NCBI RefSeq assembly: GCF_007859295.1
Contig: NZ_VOHB01000004.1
Location: 220,761 to 284,760, forward strand
Length of the DNA: 64,000 nucleotides
Reading direction: 5' to 3'
Source: Planococcus sp. CPCC 101016
Lineage (GTDB): Bacteria > Bacillota > Bacilli > Bacillales_A > Planococcaceae
Shown here: positions 6,586 to 16,948 of the stretch, one piece after another
Layout: every line of letters begins with the position of its first letter
Position numbering within the stretch: position 1 is the first letter of the stretch
The notes under the pieces: model-generated
Told to the model about the DNA's origin: nothing
What the model saw: the letters and a program-made list of their open reading frames with translations, nothing else
Database searches by the model: none
Position numbers and translations under genes: made by a program

Positions 6586-8973
6586 TTAATGTACGCTGGG
6601 GATTTTCGTTAAATGCCAGACATCATCTGAATATTGCTGGATGGTACGATCGCTTGAAAAAATACCGGAAGCCGCAATGTTTTTTACACACATTTCAGCC
6701 CACTTTTCCGGATGCGCATAGACGTCCAAAATTTGTTCATGCGCTTTCGCATAACTGCGTATATCCTTTAATATGAAATAAGGATCGCGGTTCTCCAGCA
6801 ATTGCTCAACAATAAAGTCGACATTCGTTTTTCCTTCTGTCCATTCCCCTTTAATCAGCTCTTGCATCAACTGTGCAATTTCCGGGTCCGACTCGATGAT
6901 TTCTTTCGGATCGTAGGACCGGTCCTTTTCATACTGCATGACCTGTTCGGCCCTCATTCCGAAAACAAATGCATTTTCCTCGCCAACCTGTTCAAATATT
7001 TCAACATTTGCGCCGTCAAAAGTACCCAAAGTCAAAGCACCGTTCATCATCAGCTTCATATTTCCAGTTCCCGATGCTTCTTTCGAGGCGGTTGATATCT
7101 GTTCACTGACATCCGCTGCGGGAATCATATATTCTGCTTGCGTTACATTGTAATCCTCAACAAAAACGACATGCAGATGCTTTCTTGCTAAGGGGTCGCT
7201 GTTTACTTTTGCAGCTACCGTATTGATCATTTTAATGACTTGTTTAGCAAAGTGATAGCTTGGTGCCGCTTTACCTCCAAAAAAGAAAGTCCGTGGATAT
7301 GGCCGATACGTCGAGTCCCGTTTAATCCGATCATACAGCATCTGAATGTGGAGAATATTCATTAATTGGCGTTTATAGCCATGGAACCGCTTGATGTGAA
7401 TATCAAAAATCGAATCCTGATCCACAATGACATTTTGGTTTCGCTGAAGGTGATGGATTAAATGCTCTTTTTTCAAGCTCTTGATTGCTTGGAACTCTTG
7501 AAGAAAGGCATGATTTTGAGCAAGATAATGCAATTCGTTCAACCGCTCAGGTTCCTTGATCCATTGCGGTCCGATTGTCTCTGTAATCAGCCCTGACAAC
7601 TCCTGATTCGCTTTTAGCAACCACCGGCGATGCGTAATGCCATTGGTTTTATTATGGAACTTATCCGGAAATTGTTCGTTCAGCTCTTTCATTTCACGCT
7701 TTTTCAAAATCTCCGTATGCAGCTTTGCTACGCCATTTACTTTATAGCTTCCCACTACAGCTAATACCGCCATCTTGATAATTCCATTTTCGATAATTGA
7801 CAGTTTGTGAAGGGATTCCTCGTCGAGTTCCTGCTTCTGCAAGCTCTCTTTAAAGCGCCGGTCGATTTCTTCGATGACCATATAGATTCTCGGAAGCAAA
7901 GACTGAATCAGCCGGCTGTCCCACTTCTCCATAGCTTCTTCCAGAATCGTATGATTGGTATAAGAAATCGTACGGTTAGTTACATCCCAAGCTGTTTCCC
8001 AACTTAAGCCGTGATCATCTATCAAAAGACGCATCAATTCTGGAACCGCCAGAGCCGGATGCGTATCATTGATTTGAATGGCCACATTTTCAGGAAGTTC
8101 TTCTATAGCAAAGTTACGATTTTTCAAAATGGTTTGGAGAGATGCGCTGCAGAGAAAATACTGCTGCTTCAGGCGCAAAATTTTTCCGGCATCCAACGAA
8201 TCATCAGGGTACAGCCGATCTGTTATTTTGGCAGTCTCGTGCTCGTACACAGCATAATCCTTGTCTCCAGGAAATGGCCGATCTGAAACTTCCGCTTGCC
8301 ATAACCGAAGTGTATTAACGGTACCACCGTTTGCACCTACTACCGGCATGTCATAAGGCACCGCTTTAACCCACTCGGAATTTTCCACTTTGACCTTTAG
8401 ACCGTCCAGCCCCATGACCAATTGAACATCTCCATAATAAGGAATATCCACCGCCAACTCTTCACGGCGAACATCCACATTATGCTCCTTTTGAATCCAC
8501 TGAGTCGGCTGCTCTGTCTGGTAGCCATTGACGAAATGCTGAGTGAATAAACCACCTTTATAGCGCAAGCCATAACCATGTCCAGGCAATTCAAGCGAAG
8601 CCAAGGAATCTACAAAACAAGCGGCCAATCTTCCCAAACCGCCATTGCCGAGCCCCGGCTCTGTTTCAAGCTCCTCCATCTCAGATAGTTGAAAACCCAT
8701 CTCTTCCAGGCCTTCCTTGACGATATCATAATAATTTAAGTTGATAAGATTTTGGCCAAGAACCCGTCCAATTAGAAATTCAATGGAGAAATAATATAAT
8801 TGCTTTTCATTATTCTCTTTATACAATTGGCTGGTTCGAGTCCAGCGATCCTGAATGCATTCGTGCGTCATTTCCCAAAGTGTTTCGTAGGCCAGTTCTA
8901 GAGTTCTTTCCATTCCCTTGTGTTCCATTCGAGTGACAAAGCTATTCTTGAACTCTTCTTTTGATGAAAACAT
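6586..8973 (-). CDS. glgP: Glycogen phosphorylase
   Basis: This 795-residue cytoplasmic enzyme releases glucose-1-phosphate from glycogen by phosphorolysis, using pyridoxal phosphate. The PLP-binding segment EASGTGNMK with the Schiff-base Lys is present near residue 640, and the N-terminal FSIEFLIGR and ETEPGLGNGGLGRLAA segments are typical. Length is normal for the bacterial family. The ATG at 8973 is preferred over GTG at 8982, because the GGGG of the RBS would lie one base from the GTG; the RBS overlaps the glgA stop. It is the last glycogen gene of the operon glgB-C-D-A-P. Confidence 0.95.
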   Translation of the reverse strand: MFSSKEEFKNSFVTRMEHKGMERTLELAYETLWEMTHECIQDRWTRTSQLYKENNEKQLYYFSIEFLIGRVLGQNLINLNYYDIVKEGLEEMGFQLSEMEELETEPGLGNGGLGRLAACFVDSLASLELPGHGYGLRYKGGLFTQHFVNGYQTEQPTQWIQKEHNVDVRREELAVDIPYYGDVQLVMGLDGLKVKVENSEWVKAVPYDMPVVGANGGTVNTLRLWQAEVSDRPFPGDKDYAVYEHETAKITDRLYPDDSLDAGKILRLKQQYFLCSASLQTILKNRNFAIEELPENVAIQINDTHPALAVPELMRLLIDDHGLSWETAWDVTNRTISYTNHTILEEAMEKWDSRLIQSLLPRIYMVIEEIDRRFKESLQKQELDEESLHKLSIIENGIIKMAVLAVVGSYKVNGVAKLHTEILKKREMKELNEQFPDKFHNKTNGITHRRWLLKANQELSGLITETIGPQWIKEPERLNELHYLAQNHAFLQEFQAIKSLKKEHLIHHLQRNQNVIVDQDSIFDIHIKRFHGYKRQLMNILHIQMLYDRIKRDSTYRPYPRTFFFGGKAAPSYHFAKQVIKMINTVAAKVNSDPLARKHLHVVFVEDYNVTQAEYMIPAADVSEQISTASKEASGTGNMKLMMNGALTLGTFDGANVEIFEQVGEENAFVFGMRAEQVMQYEKDRSYDPKEIIESDPEIAQLMQELIKGEWTEGKTNVDFIVEQLLENRDPYFILKDIRSYAKAHEQILDVYAHPEKWAEMCVKNIAASGIFSSDRTIQQYSDDVWHLTKIPSVH

Positions 8974-8988
8974 AATTGGCACACCCCT

Positions 8989-10416
8989 TTAGGTTATCCT
9001 TTCATAGAGTTTAGCGTATTCTGCTGCAGAGCGCGACCAGGAATAATTGCCTTCCATGCCATTTTTTTTGATGGCTTCCCAATGCTCCGGCTGCTTATAA
9101 AAAGCCAGCGATCGGTTAAGCGCAGCATCGAACGGGCTATCCTGTGAAAAGTCGCTCAAAAAACCATTTCCGGTCTTCAAATTTTCGTCATATTCCACAA
9201 CCGTGTCTTTCAGGCCCCCAGTTTTATTGGCTACCGGTACAGTTCCATAACGCATGGAGATCAATTGGCTCAAACCACATGGTTCGAAATGGGAAGGCAT
9301 CAGGAAAATATCCGCCCCCGCATACAATAAATGAGCGAAGCTTTCATCAAAGCCTACGTGAACGTAAACCTTGTCCGGAAAATCGGCGGCCAATTCCCGA
9401 AAGAACTGTTCGTATTTTTCTTCTCCAGAACCCAATAATACAAATTGAACATCCTCTTCCTTCAATAAAGCAGGAAGCACTTCCTGCAAAACATCGATTC
9501 CTTTTTGTCCTGCCAGCCTCGAGATCATCGTTAATAGGGGCACGTCTCCGCGTTCTGGAAGACCAGCTTTCATCTGGACCGCCCGTTTGTTGACCTGCTT
9601 TCCTTCCAGACTCATTGCATCGAATTCACGCTCAATGGACAGATCCGTTGCCGGATTATAGACTTCTGTATCGATGCCATTCAAAATACCGACCAAATCC
9701 TGCTCTTTTTCTTGGAGAAGACCATTCAATTTTTCTCCATAAAAATCCGTCAAGATTTCATCGCGATAAGTTGGACTGACAGTTGTTACTTTATCCACAT
9801 ACAAAATACCGGTTTTCAATGCATTGAAATCGTCATTCCACTCCGCGATGCCTTCGTCATAATAACGTTCATCCATTTCGAAGTTTTCCTGAAATGTATC
9901 TTTTGAGAACTTTCCTTGAAACTGCAGATTATGGATTGTTAATACTGTCTTAATTGCCTTAATAGATGAATACCGCTCATCTTCCTTTAGCAAGAAAGGA
10001 ATTGCGGCAGTATGCCAGTCATGGACATGAAGCAAGTCCGGCTGCTTTGTTTGTCGCTGCACGATCTCCAGTACCGCACGATTGAAAAAGGCATATCGTT
10101 CAGCATCGTCTTCCTGGCCATAAATTTGATCTCTTTTGAAGTAGTCGTCACTTTCTACAAACAAAAATTTCACATCAGCATGGTCGTATTCAAAAACCCC
10201 AAAAGATTTTTGCTGGCCTTTAAAACTGAATTCAATTGATTCTTTAAAGGCGAATTCGGCGGTATACTCTTCTGAAATCACACTGTATTTTGGTACGATG
10301 ACGTTGATTTCATGGCCTAATCTGCTGAGTTCTTTTGGCAATGCTCCTATTACGTCAGCCAGTCCCCCAGCTTTTGCAAAAGGCGCACATTCTGCTGCTG
10401 CCATAATGATCTTCAT
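8989..10416 (-). CDS. glgA: Glycogen synthase (ADP-glucose)
   Basis: This 475-residue GT5 glucosyltransferase transfers glucose from ADP-glucose to the growing alpha-1,4-glucan. The N-terminal KAGGLADVIG nucleotide-sugar loop (17-26) and the C-terminal SHFEPCGLSQ and KTGGL motifs are intact. Its ATG overlaps the glgD stop (ATGA), which points to translational coupling. Confidence 0.96.
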   Translation of the reverse strand: MKIIMAAAECAPFAKAGGLADVIGALPKELSRLGHEINVIVPKYSVISEEYTAEFAFKESIEFSFKGQQKSFGVFEYDHADVKFLFVESDDYFKRDQIYGQEDDAERYAFFNRAVLEIVQRQTKQPDLLHVHDWHTAAIPFLLKEDERYSSIKAIKTVLTIHNLQFQGKFSKDTFQENFEMDERYYDEGIAEWNDDFNALKTGILYVDKVTTVSPTYRDEILTDFYGEKLNGLLQEKEQDLVGILNGIDTEVYNPATDLSIEREFDAMSLEGKQVNKRAVQMKAGLPERGDVPLLTMISRLAGQKGIDVLQEVLPALLKEEDVQFVLLGSGEEKYEQFFRELAADFPDKVYVHVGFDESFAHLLYAGADIFLMPSHFEPCGLSQLISMRYGTVPVANKTGGLKDTVVEYDENLKTGNGFLSDFSQDSPFDAALNRSLAFYKQPEHWEAIKKNGMEGNYSWSRSAAEYAKLYERIT

Positions 10417-11435
10417 CGTACATCCTCCTTCGTGACACGTTCTCCTTTGCGCAGAACAATCGGCTGTTCCGGCGTTCCATTCAATACCACGCCTTCTCCG
10501 ATATAGACGTCTTTATCCGCAATAACATAAGACAGATTGCAATTTTCTTCAACAATACATTTTTGCATGATAATGCATTTTTCTATACGTGCATTTTTCT
10601 TAATATAGACGGCCCGGCTAACGATACTGTCTACCACTTCCCCCATGATCGTACTGCCGTTTGCAACCAGCGCTCGCTTAACACGGGAACCCTTGACATA
10701 TCGTGTCGGCGGTTCATCTTTGACTTTCGTATAAATTGGACGGTTGGGCAAGAACAGCCGCTTTCTGTTTTCTTCATCGAGCAGCGCCATTGAAGCTTGG
10801 AAATAGTTTTGTACCGAGTCAATAATGGCAAAATACCCTTTGTATTCATATTCATTGTAAGTGTAAGGGCTCTTCTTCAAATTAACGACATCTTCGACAC
10901 TCACTACCTTTTTTTCACGGTGACTTCGGATTAGATCAATCAGTAAATTTTTTGATAGAATATAGGTTTTCAATGAAATTCCTTCGCTCACAGCTTCCGT
11001 AATGTCTAGACCTGAATCGATATGCTTGTTGAGCATATCCCTGAAGTCCAATTGGTTAATAGTGAAACCATTGGTTACTACAGCGTAAGGCTGAGCACTT
11101 TTTGTGAAAAATTGCATATGTTCTTCTAATGCGGCAAATGCACCAACGCTGGAGAGTCCACCGTCGCGTTGGGTAACTGGCAGGAAAAACAACCCGTTTT
11201 TCCTGCGGTCCAAATCCCAGCTTTTTCCTACACCAATATGATCGAGCAAAGAAGCAACTGGATAAGACGGGAACACACCAACCGTATTAATACCTGAATT
11301 GACAAGGTTTGATAGAGGAAAATCAATTAATCGATAACGTCCAGCAAAAGGTACAGAAGAAACAGTCCTTTGCATTGTCAAATCCTGCAGCCCTTCTTTT
11401 TTAACAGAAGCATCCACTACAGCCAGTAAGTTCAT
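10413..11435 (-). CDS. glgD: GlgD, non-catalytic partner subunit of ADP-glucose pyrophosphorylase
   Basis: This 340-residue protein is the regulatory-type paralogue that forms heteromers with GlgC in Bacillota. It keeps the nucleotidyltransferase fold ([20 protein letters not shown]) followed by a left-handed beta-helix of hexapeptide repeats. It lacks the GGxGxRL glucose-1-phosphate adenylyltransferase loop seen in GlgC (here the start reads [17 protein letters not shown]). The start at 11435 is chosen because its ATGA overlaps the glgC stop and GGAAGGAG lies 11 bases upstream; the ATG 21 bases further up lies at the edge of that RBS. Confidence 0.92.
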   Translation of the reverse strand: MNLLAVVDASVKKEGLQDLTMQRTVSSVPFAGRYRLIDFPLSNLVNSGINTVGVFPSYPVASLLDHIGVGKSWDLDRRKNGLFFLPVTQRDGGLSSVGAFAALEEHMQFFTKSAQPYAVVTNGFTINQLDFRDMLNKHIDSGLDITEAVSEGISLKTYILSKNLLIDLIRSHREKKVVSVEDVVNLKKSPYTYNEYEYKGYFAIIDSVQNYFQASMALLDEENRKRLFLPNRPIYTKVKDEPPTRYVKGSRVKRALVANGSTIMGEVVDSIVSRAVYIKKNARIEKCIIMQKCIVEENCNLSYVIADKDVYIGEGVVLNGTPEQPIVLRKGERVTKEDVR

Positions 11436-12580
11436 TTTCTGCCACGCTCCTTCCATTCATCCAATTGTTCTTGGGTCAATAAGACCACCTCGTCTTGCTG
11501 GTCAGCAATCTCGAAGCCCTCAGGAACTACCAATCTCGGCGGCACAATCGCCCGATGAAGTTTGGCGCCTTTGCTTATCGATACCCCGCTCATCACGACA
11601 CTTTCAGAGACCGATGCTCCTTCTTCAATTTTCACTTTCTGAAATATGACAGATTTTACAACTTCTCCCGAAATGACACAACCTTCGTTTACCATCGATC
11701 CTTGTACATCGCCGCTTTCAGTAATGATTTGCGGAGGAAGCTGTGGATTCGAAGAAAAAATTCGCCAGCCTGGATCGTGCAAATTCAAGCCTGAATTTAA
11801 ATCCAGCAAATCCATATTGGCTTCCCACAGGCTTTCAACCGTTCCAACATCTTTCCAATATCCTTTAAACGGATAAGCGACCATTTTTTGACCATTTTCC
11901 AGCATATTCGGCAGGATGTCTTTCCCAAAGTCATGGGAAGACTCTTCATTTACATTGTCCGTTTCTAAATACTCTTTTAATTTTTTCCAGTTGAATACAT
12001 ATACACCCATAGAAGCCAAATTGCTTTTCGGATTTTTCGGTTTTTCATCAAATTCCATGACATTCAAATTATCATCGACGTTAACAACTCCGAACCTGCT
12101 GGCATCTTCCCATGGCACCTCTAACACTGAAATCGTTACGTCTGCTTCATGTTCTTTGTGGTATTCAATCAGCAGCTCATAATCCATTTTATAAATATGG
12201 TCTCCAGAAAGAATCAATACATATTCGGGTTCACACGACTGAAGAAAACTAATGTTCTGGTAAATTGCACTGGCTGTTCCTGCATACCATTTGATGCCAT
12301 CAATCTCAGCATAAGGCGGCAGCATTGTCACCCCTCCGTTATGGCGGTCCAAGTCCCACGGTGTCCCAAGACCGATATACTCGTGCAGCATATGAGGCTG
12401 GTATTGAGTTAAAACTCCGACGGTCTCAATTCCTGAATTGGTGCAATTTGATAACGGAAAGTCAATGATCCGATACTTCCCGCCAAACGGAAGCGCTGGT
12501 TTGGCTATTGTATAAGTTAGTGATTTTAACCGGCTACCCTGTCCACCGGCCAATAGCATTGCTACTACTTTATCGTTCAT
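11432..12580 (-). CDS. glgC: Glucose-1-phosphate adenylyltransferase
   Basis: This 382-residue enzyme makes ADP-glucose from ATP and glucose-1-phosphate, the committed step of glycogen synthesis. [13 protein letters not shown] near the N-terminus is the nucleotide loop, [14 protein letters not shown] follows, and [11 protein letters not shown] holds the metal-binding Asp. The C-terminus is a beta-helix. The start at 12580 is set by the ATGA overlap with the glgB stop and the GGGAGTGGAG upstream; a longer reading to 12613 has no RBS. Confidence 0.95.
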   Translation of the reverse strand: MNDKVVAMLLAGGQGSRLKSLTYTIAKPALPFGGKYRIIDFPLSNCTNSGIETVGVLTQYQPHMLHEYIGLGTPWDLDRHNGGVTMLPPYAEIDGIKWYAGTASAIYQNISFLQSCEPEYVLILSGDHIYKMDYELLIEYHKEHEADVTISVLEVPWEDASRFGVVNVDDNLNVMEFDEKPKNPKSNLASMGVYVFNWKKLKEYLETDNVNEESSHDFGKDILPNMLENGQKMVAYPFKGYWKDVGTVESLWEANMDLLDLNSGLNLHDPGWRIFSSNPQLPPQIITESGDVQGSMVNEGCVISGEVVKSVIFQKVKIEEGASVSESVVMSGVSISKGAKLHRAIVPPRLVVPEGFEIADQQDEVVLLTQEQLDEWKERGRK

Positions 12581-14439
12581 CCTGCTCCACTCCCATCCTG
12601 TTTTTGTTTCCATATATTCATCGTAAACGCGGGCAAATCCATTACTACGGAATACGGCAAGTCATCATATGGGGCATCTGCCGCTTCAATAACTGCTTTC
12701 CGGTATTGCTTCCCTGTTGTAAAAATTTTTTCATACGCAGTGCCTTTCGGAACTCCCAATTTAAAATCAGTATAGTGATGGTTCGAAAAATTGCAGACAA
12801 CGATGCACTCATCCTGCGGCATATAGCCTCTTCGAACAAAAGCAGCCACGCTTTGTTCATGGTTATCCGCATCGATCCAGGTAAAGCCATCAGGATGATC
12901 GTCCAATTCAAAAAATGCTTTTTCAGCTTTATAAAAACTCAGCAATTCTTTTGTGAAATCAGCCATTTTTCTATGATCTTCATCTTCCAATGAAGGCCAA
13001 TCCAATTCAGGTTTAAATTCCCACTCTTCGAAATGGCCAAATTCCTGCCCCATGAACAACAATTTTTTACCCGGATGAGCAATCCAGAAACCAAGCAGCA
13101 ACCGCAGTTGAAGGAAGCGCTCATCCAGCGTTCCTGGCAGCTTATTCAATAAAGACCCGCGGCCATTCACTACTTCATCGTGGGAAAGTGCGAGGAGATA
13201 GCGCTCTTGGTACTGGTACACGAGGGAAAAATTCATCTTTTGATGGACTTCAGAACGCTGGGAAGGCGGTGTTTCCATGTAATCCAACGTGTCACGCATC
13301 CAGCCAAAGTTCCATTTATAATGAAAACCGACACCACCGTCAGAAACTTCATGAGTTACTTTAGGATAATGCCAGGCATCTTCTGCAATCAACAGTGTTT
13401 CCGGATAAAACTCCTTTAAACTGTTTGTCAACTTTCTCAAAAAATCGGCGCCTTCTTTATTATGGGGACGCTCTTTCCTATTTGGAATAAACAACAAACA
13501 GACCAATGCATCCATGCGAAAAGCATCGAATTTAAATTCATTCAGCCAATAGTGGGCACTCGATATCAAAAAGCTGACAACTTCACCTTTTTGAATATCA
13601 AAATTTAAAGTGCCCCAGTCCGGATTGGCACGCCGCTCTTCCCGTTCATCTTCGTACAAAGGAGTTCCGTTGAACATCACCATCGCATGCTCATCCACAC
13701 AAAAATGTCCCGGAATCCAATCTAAGATCAAACCGACTTTGTGTTCCGCGCATTTGGCGATAAAATATTTCAGATCATCTGCGGTTCCATAGCGACTGGT
13801 TGGCGCAAAATAACCCGTTGTTTGATAACCCCAGGATTCATCAAGCGGATGCTCTGTAATGGGCAGAATTTCTATGTGGGTAAAGCCCATATCCAAAATA
13901 TACGGAATGAGCTCTGAAGCCAATTCACGATAATTCAAGAAACCTCCTTGCGCATTACGCTTCCAGGTTCCGATATGTACTTCGTAAATGGCCATCGGTT
14001 TTTCAAAATGGTTCTTATTTTGAATCTTCTTTTGATGCAAAACAGTTTTCGACCACGTGTGCTTGGACGCTGCTGCTACTACCGACTTGGTTCTCGGGCG
14101 CATTTCGCTCGCTTGGGCATAAGGATCAGATTTTCGCAATAGTTCTCCGTTCGGTGTTTCAATGATGTATTCATAGGCGTATCCAGTAAGTCTTTGAGGA
14201 ATCTGCAGTTGCCAGATCGTCGAATCAAAGGGATGCTGCTGCATTCCAAAAATTTCTTCTCGTTGGCTTGCAGGATCTGTACAAGCTACTGCTACGCTAG
14301 CTGCATCCGGAACCCATATCGTGAATCTTGTTTCCTCTGCAGCGACATGCGCGCCAAAGTATAGATACGCATCTTTCATCAGCCCTGTATGAAAAGCTTC
14401 CAGCTTTTCACGAGTAAGAAGACTTTGCAGATCATTCAT
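12577..14439 (-). CDS. glgB: 1,4-alpha-glucan branching enzyme
   Basis: This 620-residue GH13 enzyme introduces alpha-1,6 branches. Domains in order are an N-terminal CBM48 ([20 protein letters not shown]), the (beta/alpha)8 barrel and a C-terminal beta domain. Catalytic residues are visible: FRMDALV (Asp nucleophile), [11 protein letters not shown] (Glu acid/base) and LSHDEVV (transition-state His/Asp). The ATG at 14439 has GGGGG 7 bases upstream and is preferred over the GTG two codons earlier, which would sit one base from that RBS. It is the first gene of the glycogen operon. Confidence 0.95.
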   Translation of the reverse strand: MNDLQSLLTREKLEAFHTGLMKDAYLYFGAHVAAEETRFTIWVPDAASVAVACTDPASQREEIFGMQQHPFDSTIWQLQIPQRLTGYAYEYIIETPNGELLRKSDPYAQASEMRPRTKSVVAAASKHTWSKTVLHQKKIQNKNHFEKPMAIYEVHIGTWKRNAQGGFLNYRELASELIPYILDMGFTHIEILPITEHPLDESWGYQTTGYFAPTSRYGTADDLKYFIAKCAEHKVGLILDWIPGHFCVDEHAMVMFNGTPLYEDEREERRANPDWGTLNFDIQKGEVVSFLISSAHYWLNEFKFDAFRMDALVCLLFIPNRKERPHNKEGADFLRKLTNSLKEFYPETLLIAEDAWHYPKVTHEVSDGGVGFHYKWNFGWMRDTLDYMETPPSQRSEVHQKMNFSLVYQYQERYLLALSHDEVVNGRGSLLNKLPGTLDERFLQLRLLLGFWIAHPGKKLLFMGQEFGHFEEWEFKPELDWPSLEDEDHRKMADFTKELLSFYKAEKAFFELDDHPDGFTWIDADNHEQSVAAFVRRGYMPQDECIVVCNFSNHHYTDFKLGVPKGTAYEKIFTTGKQYRKAVIEAADAPYDDLPYSVVMDLPAFTMNIWKQKQDGSGAG

Positions 14440-14484
14440 TTTCACACCCCCAAATTTTTTACAGTTCCGTGTCTCCTTTAATTC

Positions 14485-14499
14485 TACATAAGTTATGTA
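14485..14499. promoter_or_regulatory. 15-base palindrome upstream of glgB (candidate operator)
   Basis: TACATAAGTTATGTA is a perfect palindrome around a central G, 46 bases before the glgB start. On the minus strand a possible promoter TTTACA-N16-TATGTA overlaps it, so binding here could control the glg operon. The regulator is not known. Confidence 0.4.
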
Positions 14500-14668
14500 A
14501 ATCCCTTGTAAAGATGCTTAATTGTTCAAATATTTAGTTAAATATAAAAATCAGTAAGTTTACCGTTCGAAATGTCTACACATTTCTAACCACTTACGTA
14601 CTTGTTTGCGGAGAGAATATCTACTACGCTTAGAAGGATATCTGTTATCGAAAGCGAGGCTGAAATTT

Positions 14669-15247
14669 TTGCAAAAATATAGAGGGTTGTTGCTGGCTGT
14701 TTTCTTCAGCATTTTTTTAGCTGCATGTACCCAAGGCATTGAAGATCCACTCGAGTGGGAAATAGAGGATTTTACGTTCACCAATCATAATGATGAAGAC
14801 TTTGGCTTAGCCGACTTGGAAGGCGAAGTATGGCTGGCTGATTTTGTTTTTACTAATTGTACTACCGTCTGCCTGCCAATGATGGCAAATATGACAGACT
14901 TGCAGGGAAGATTAAAAGAAGAAGGTTTGGATGTCCAGATCGTTTCCTTCAGTGTGGATCCAGCGTTTGATAAACCCGAAATTCTGAAATCCTACGCCGA
15001 GAATTATGGAGCCGATTTATCCAGTTGGAATTTACTGACGGGCTATACTCCAAAAGAAATTGATGAATTTGCTATGAAAAATTTCCAGACTTTAGCTCGG
15101 AAACCTGCCAATGATGAACAAGTTATTCATGGCACCTATTTTTACTTGGTAAACCAGGAAGGTGTCATCATGAAATCATATGATGGATTAAATCCACCGG
15201 TTGAAGAGATTTTGGCTGATGCGGAAATCCTATTGACGGAGGAATAA
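14669..15247 (+). CDS. ypmQ: SCO family copper chaperone lipoprotein (YpmQ-like)
   Basis: This 192-residue membrane-anchored thioredoxin-fold protein resembles Sco1/SenC proteins, which deliver copper to the CuA site of cytochrome c oxidase. FVFTNCTTVCLPMM gives the CxxxC metal-binding pair, and the third ligand His lies in VIHGTYFYLVN. A signal peptide ends in the lipobox FLAAC. The TTG start at 14669 is chosen because GAGG lies 9 bases upstream; a longer reading would add 21 basic residues before the signal peptide. It is followed 2 bases later by a small membrane-anchored Cys protein in the same operon. Confidence 0.85.
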   Translation: MQKYRGLLLAVFFSIFLAACTQGIEDPLEWEIEDFTFTNHNDEDFGLADLEGEVWLADFVFTNCTTVCLPMMANMTDLQGRLKEEGLDVQIVSFSVDPAFDKPEILKSYAENYGADLSSWNLLTGYTPKEIDEFAMKNFQTLARKPANDEQVIHGTYFYLVNQEGVIMKSYDGLNPPVEEILADAEILLTEE

Positions 15248-15249
15248 TT

Positions 15250-15579
15250 ATGAAGAAAAAGAGGATATGGATGCTTGCATTGCTGCTTGCCGCCGCTTTA
15301 TTGCTGTTGTTTTTCTTTATACCCAGGGAAAATACACCCGCACCGGAAAGTCGTGTAATTCTGGAGCATTCATTCAGAACGTATATTGCACCCTCCTGCT
15401 TTGAACAAGCTGATGCTACAAACTTCTTGGAAGAAGCGACGCTGGAACAGGCCCAAGAACTCAATTATCCCCCGCATTCTTCCTGTACCGAAAAAGCCTT
15501 TGAAGAAAATAACGACAGCGGCTTTATCCGCCTTCTTAAAGAACTGGGTATCATGGAAAAAGAATCAAAAGACTGGTAA
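15250..15579 (+). CDS. Small membrane-anchored protein of unknown function, partner of SCO gene
   Basis: I do not recognise this 109-residue protein. It begins with a basic start and one long hydrophobic segment (residues ~5-24), probably an uncleaved anchor with the rest outside the cell. The outer part has just two cysteines (APSCF near 46 and HSSCTE near 77), which could form a disulfide or bind metal. It starts 2 bases after the SCO gene and shares its terminator, so a role in copper delivery or oxidase assembly is a reasonable guess, resting on position only. Confidence 0.7.
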   Translation: MKKKRIWMLALLLAAALLLLFFFIPRENTPAPESRVILEHSFRTYIAPSCFEQADATNFLEEATLEQAQELNYPPHSSCTEKAFEENNDSGFIRLLKELGIMEKESKDW

Positions 15580-15580
15580 T

Positions 15581-15618
15581 AAAAACAGGCAGAGAAAACT
15601 ACTCTCTGCCTGTTTTTA
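15581..15618. terminator. Bidirectional terminator
   Basis: AAAAACAGGCAGAGA and TCTCTGCCTGTTTTT form a 15-pair perfect stem with a 7-base loop, between the SCO operon and the convergent lactonase gene. Confidence 0.88.
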
Positions 15619-15631
15619 TTCGTTACTTTAT

Positions 15632-16672
15632 TTAGTGAATCACTTTGACACACACCGGGGCCGTCGTCTGGACAATATTTTCAACCGTGCAAGGGGCACC
15701 TGAATGATGGACTTTTAAAACAGTTAAGGTATGAGAGTTCTCATTCGCCACGACCAGCCATTCATTTCCTGGAATTATGGCGAAATGCCGTGGGCCTTCC
15801 CCGCCCGAATCCGTTAATCCGACCACTTCCAAAGTTCCGTTATGCTGAACAGCAAAAGAGGCAATGCTGTCATGGCCACGGTTCGAAGCATAAACGAAAC
15901 GTCCATCACTTGAAACGGCAATTTCCGCACTGGTATTTCCCCCTTTATAGCTGTCGGGAATTAAGGGAAGCAATTGCAAAAATTCCAATTGCCCTGACTG
16001 GCTGATTCTATAAACCATCAGCGTAGAGTTTATTTCATTCAATGAATACACAAAAGGTTTCGTGGGATGAAAACTTAAGTGCCGCGGCCCTGCTCCTGCT
16101 TCTGTTTGAATTGAATAGCGAAGCGCCAGTGCACCTGTATCAGCGTCCAGTTTGTACGTAAATATCGTATCGGTCCCTAAATCGGACACCAAAAATAAGT
16201 TTTTTCCGGGAACCTGTATGACTGAATGTGGATGTGCGGCATCCTGCCTATCTGCATCCGGTCCGGACCCTCCGTGCTTCACCGAAGCCGCCAAAGTTCC
16301 AATTGACCCATTCGCATGAAGAGGATAAACATTAACAGTAGCACCTGAGTATGTAACAGACAAAAGCCATTGTCCGGTTTCGTCGATCGTGACGTGAGCA
16401 GGATGATCGCCATTTGAAGATTGACGATTAATTTCCACTATTTTTTTGGCGATAGGATGGATCCAATAGCTGACCAGCTCCCCATTCCCCACTTCGCTCG
16501 CCGCAACAAAGCTGGTACCATTTGGATGAACAGCGAGAAAAGAAGGGCGTTCAATACCCGCCACACCCAATTGCTCTGTTAGTTTCCCAGTATTGTCTTC
16601 AAATTCCCAAAGTTTAATGCCCGGTTCTTTTTCTGATGAATACGATCCTGTCAGCAAAAAGCTGGTTGCCAT
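15632..16672 (-). CDS. Lactonase family protein (6-phosphogluconolactonase type, YkgB-like)
   Basis: This 346-residue protein has a seven-bladed beta-propeller of the YbhE/YkgB lactonase family, many of which hydrolyse 6-phosphogluconolactone in the pentose phosphate pathway. Typical segments are GSGPDADRQDAAHPHSV, AGAGPRHLSFHP and SGGEGPRHFAI, the last two being repeated blade motifs with conserved Arg-His. The ATG at 16672 lies 6 bases after GGGGG and is preferred over the TTG one codon earlier. It stands alone, convergent with the SCO operon. Confidence 0.82.
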   Translation of the reverse strand: MATSFLLTGSYSSEKEPGIKLWEFEDNTGKLTEQLGVAGIERPSFLAVHPNGTSFVAASEVGNGELVSYWIHPIAKKIVEINRQSSNGDHPAHVTIDETGQWLLSVTYSGATVNVYPLHANGSIGTLAASVKHGGSGPDADRQDAAHPHSVIQVPGKNLFLVSDLGTDTIFTYKLDADTGALALRYSIQTEAGAGPRHLSFHPTKPFVYSLNEINSTLMVYRISQSGQLEFLQLLPLIPDSYKGGNTSAEIAVSSDGRFVYASNRGHDSIASFAVQHNGTLEVVGLTDSGGEGPRHFAIIPGNEWLVVANENSHTLTVLKVHHSGAPCTVENIVQTTAPVCVKVIH

Positions 16673-16948
16673 CAAATTCCCCCTCGACTGTCTAATATGG
16701 AAATCAAATTTAAGCCGCCGATATTTCGGCTTAGATTCCGATCCAAATTCGATTGCTTAAGTACTATATAAAGAATTCTCCTGCATTGTTTCCCTGATTC
16801 ACAAAAAATAGAAAGCGGATTTCGAGTGCTTTGATTCGATTTTTTAATTTAGTTTATCAATTTTATAATTCTCGTGAATTTCCGATACAGATGAGGTAAA
16901 GTAAGCTATGAACCTGACTAATCCATAAAATGAGAAAGAAGGTTGCTC

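Noticed and set aside
12508..12993. 161-codon open frame on the plus strand
   Set aside because: It lies fully antisense to glgC/glgB, which have intact motifs; no RBS and no recognisable protein.
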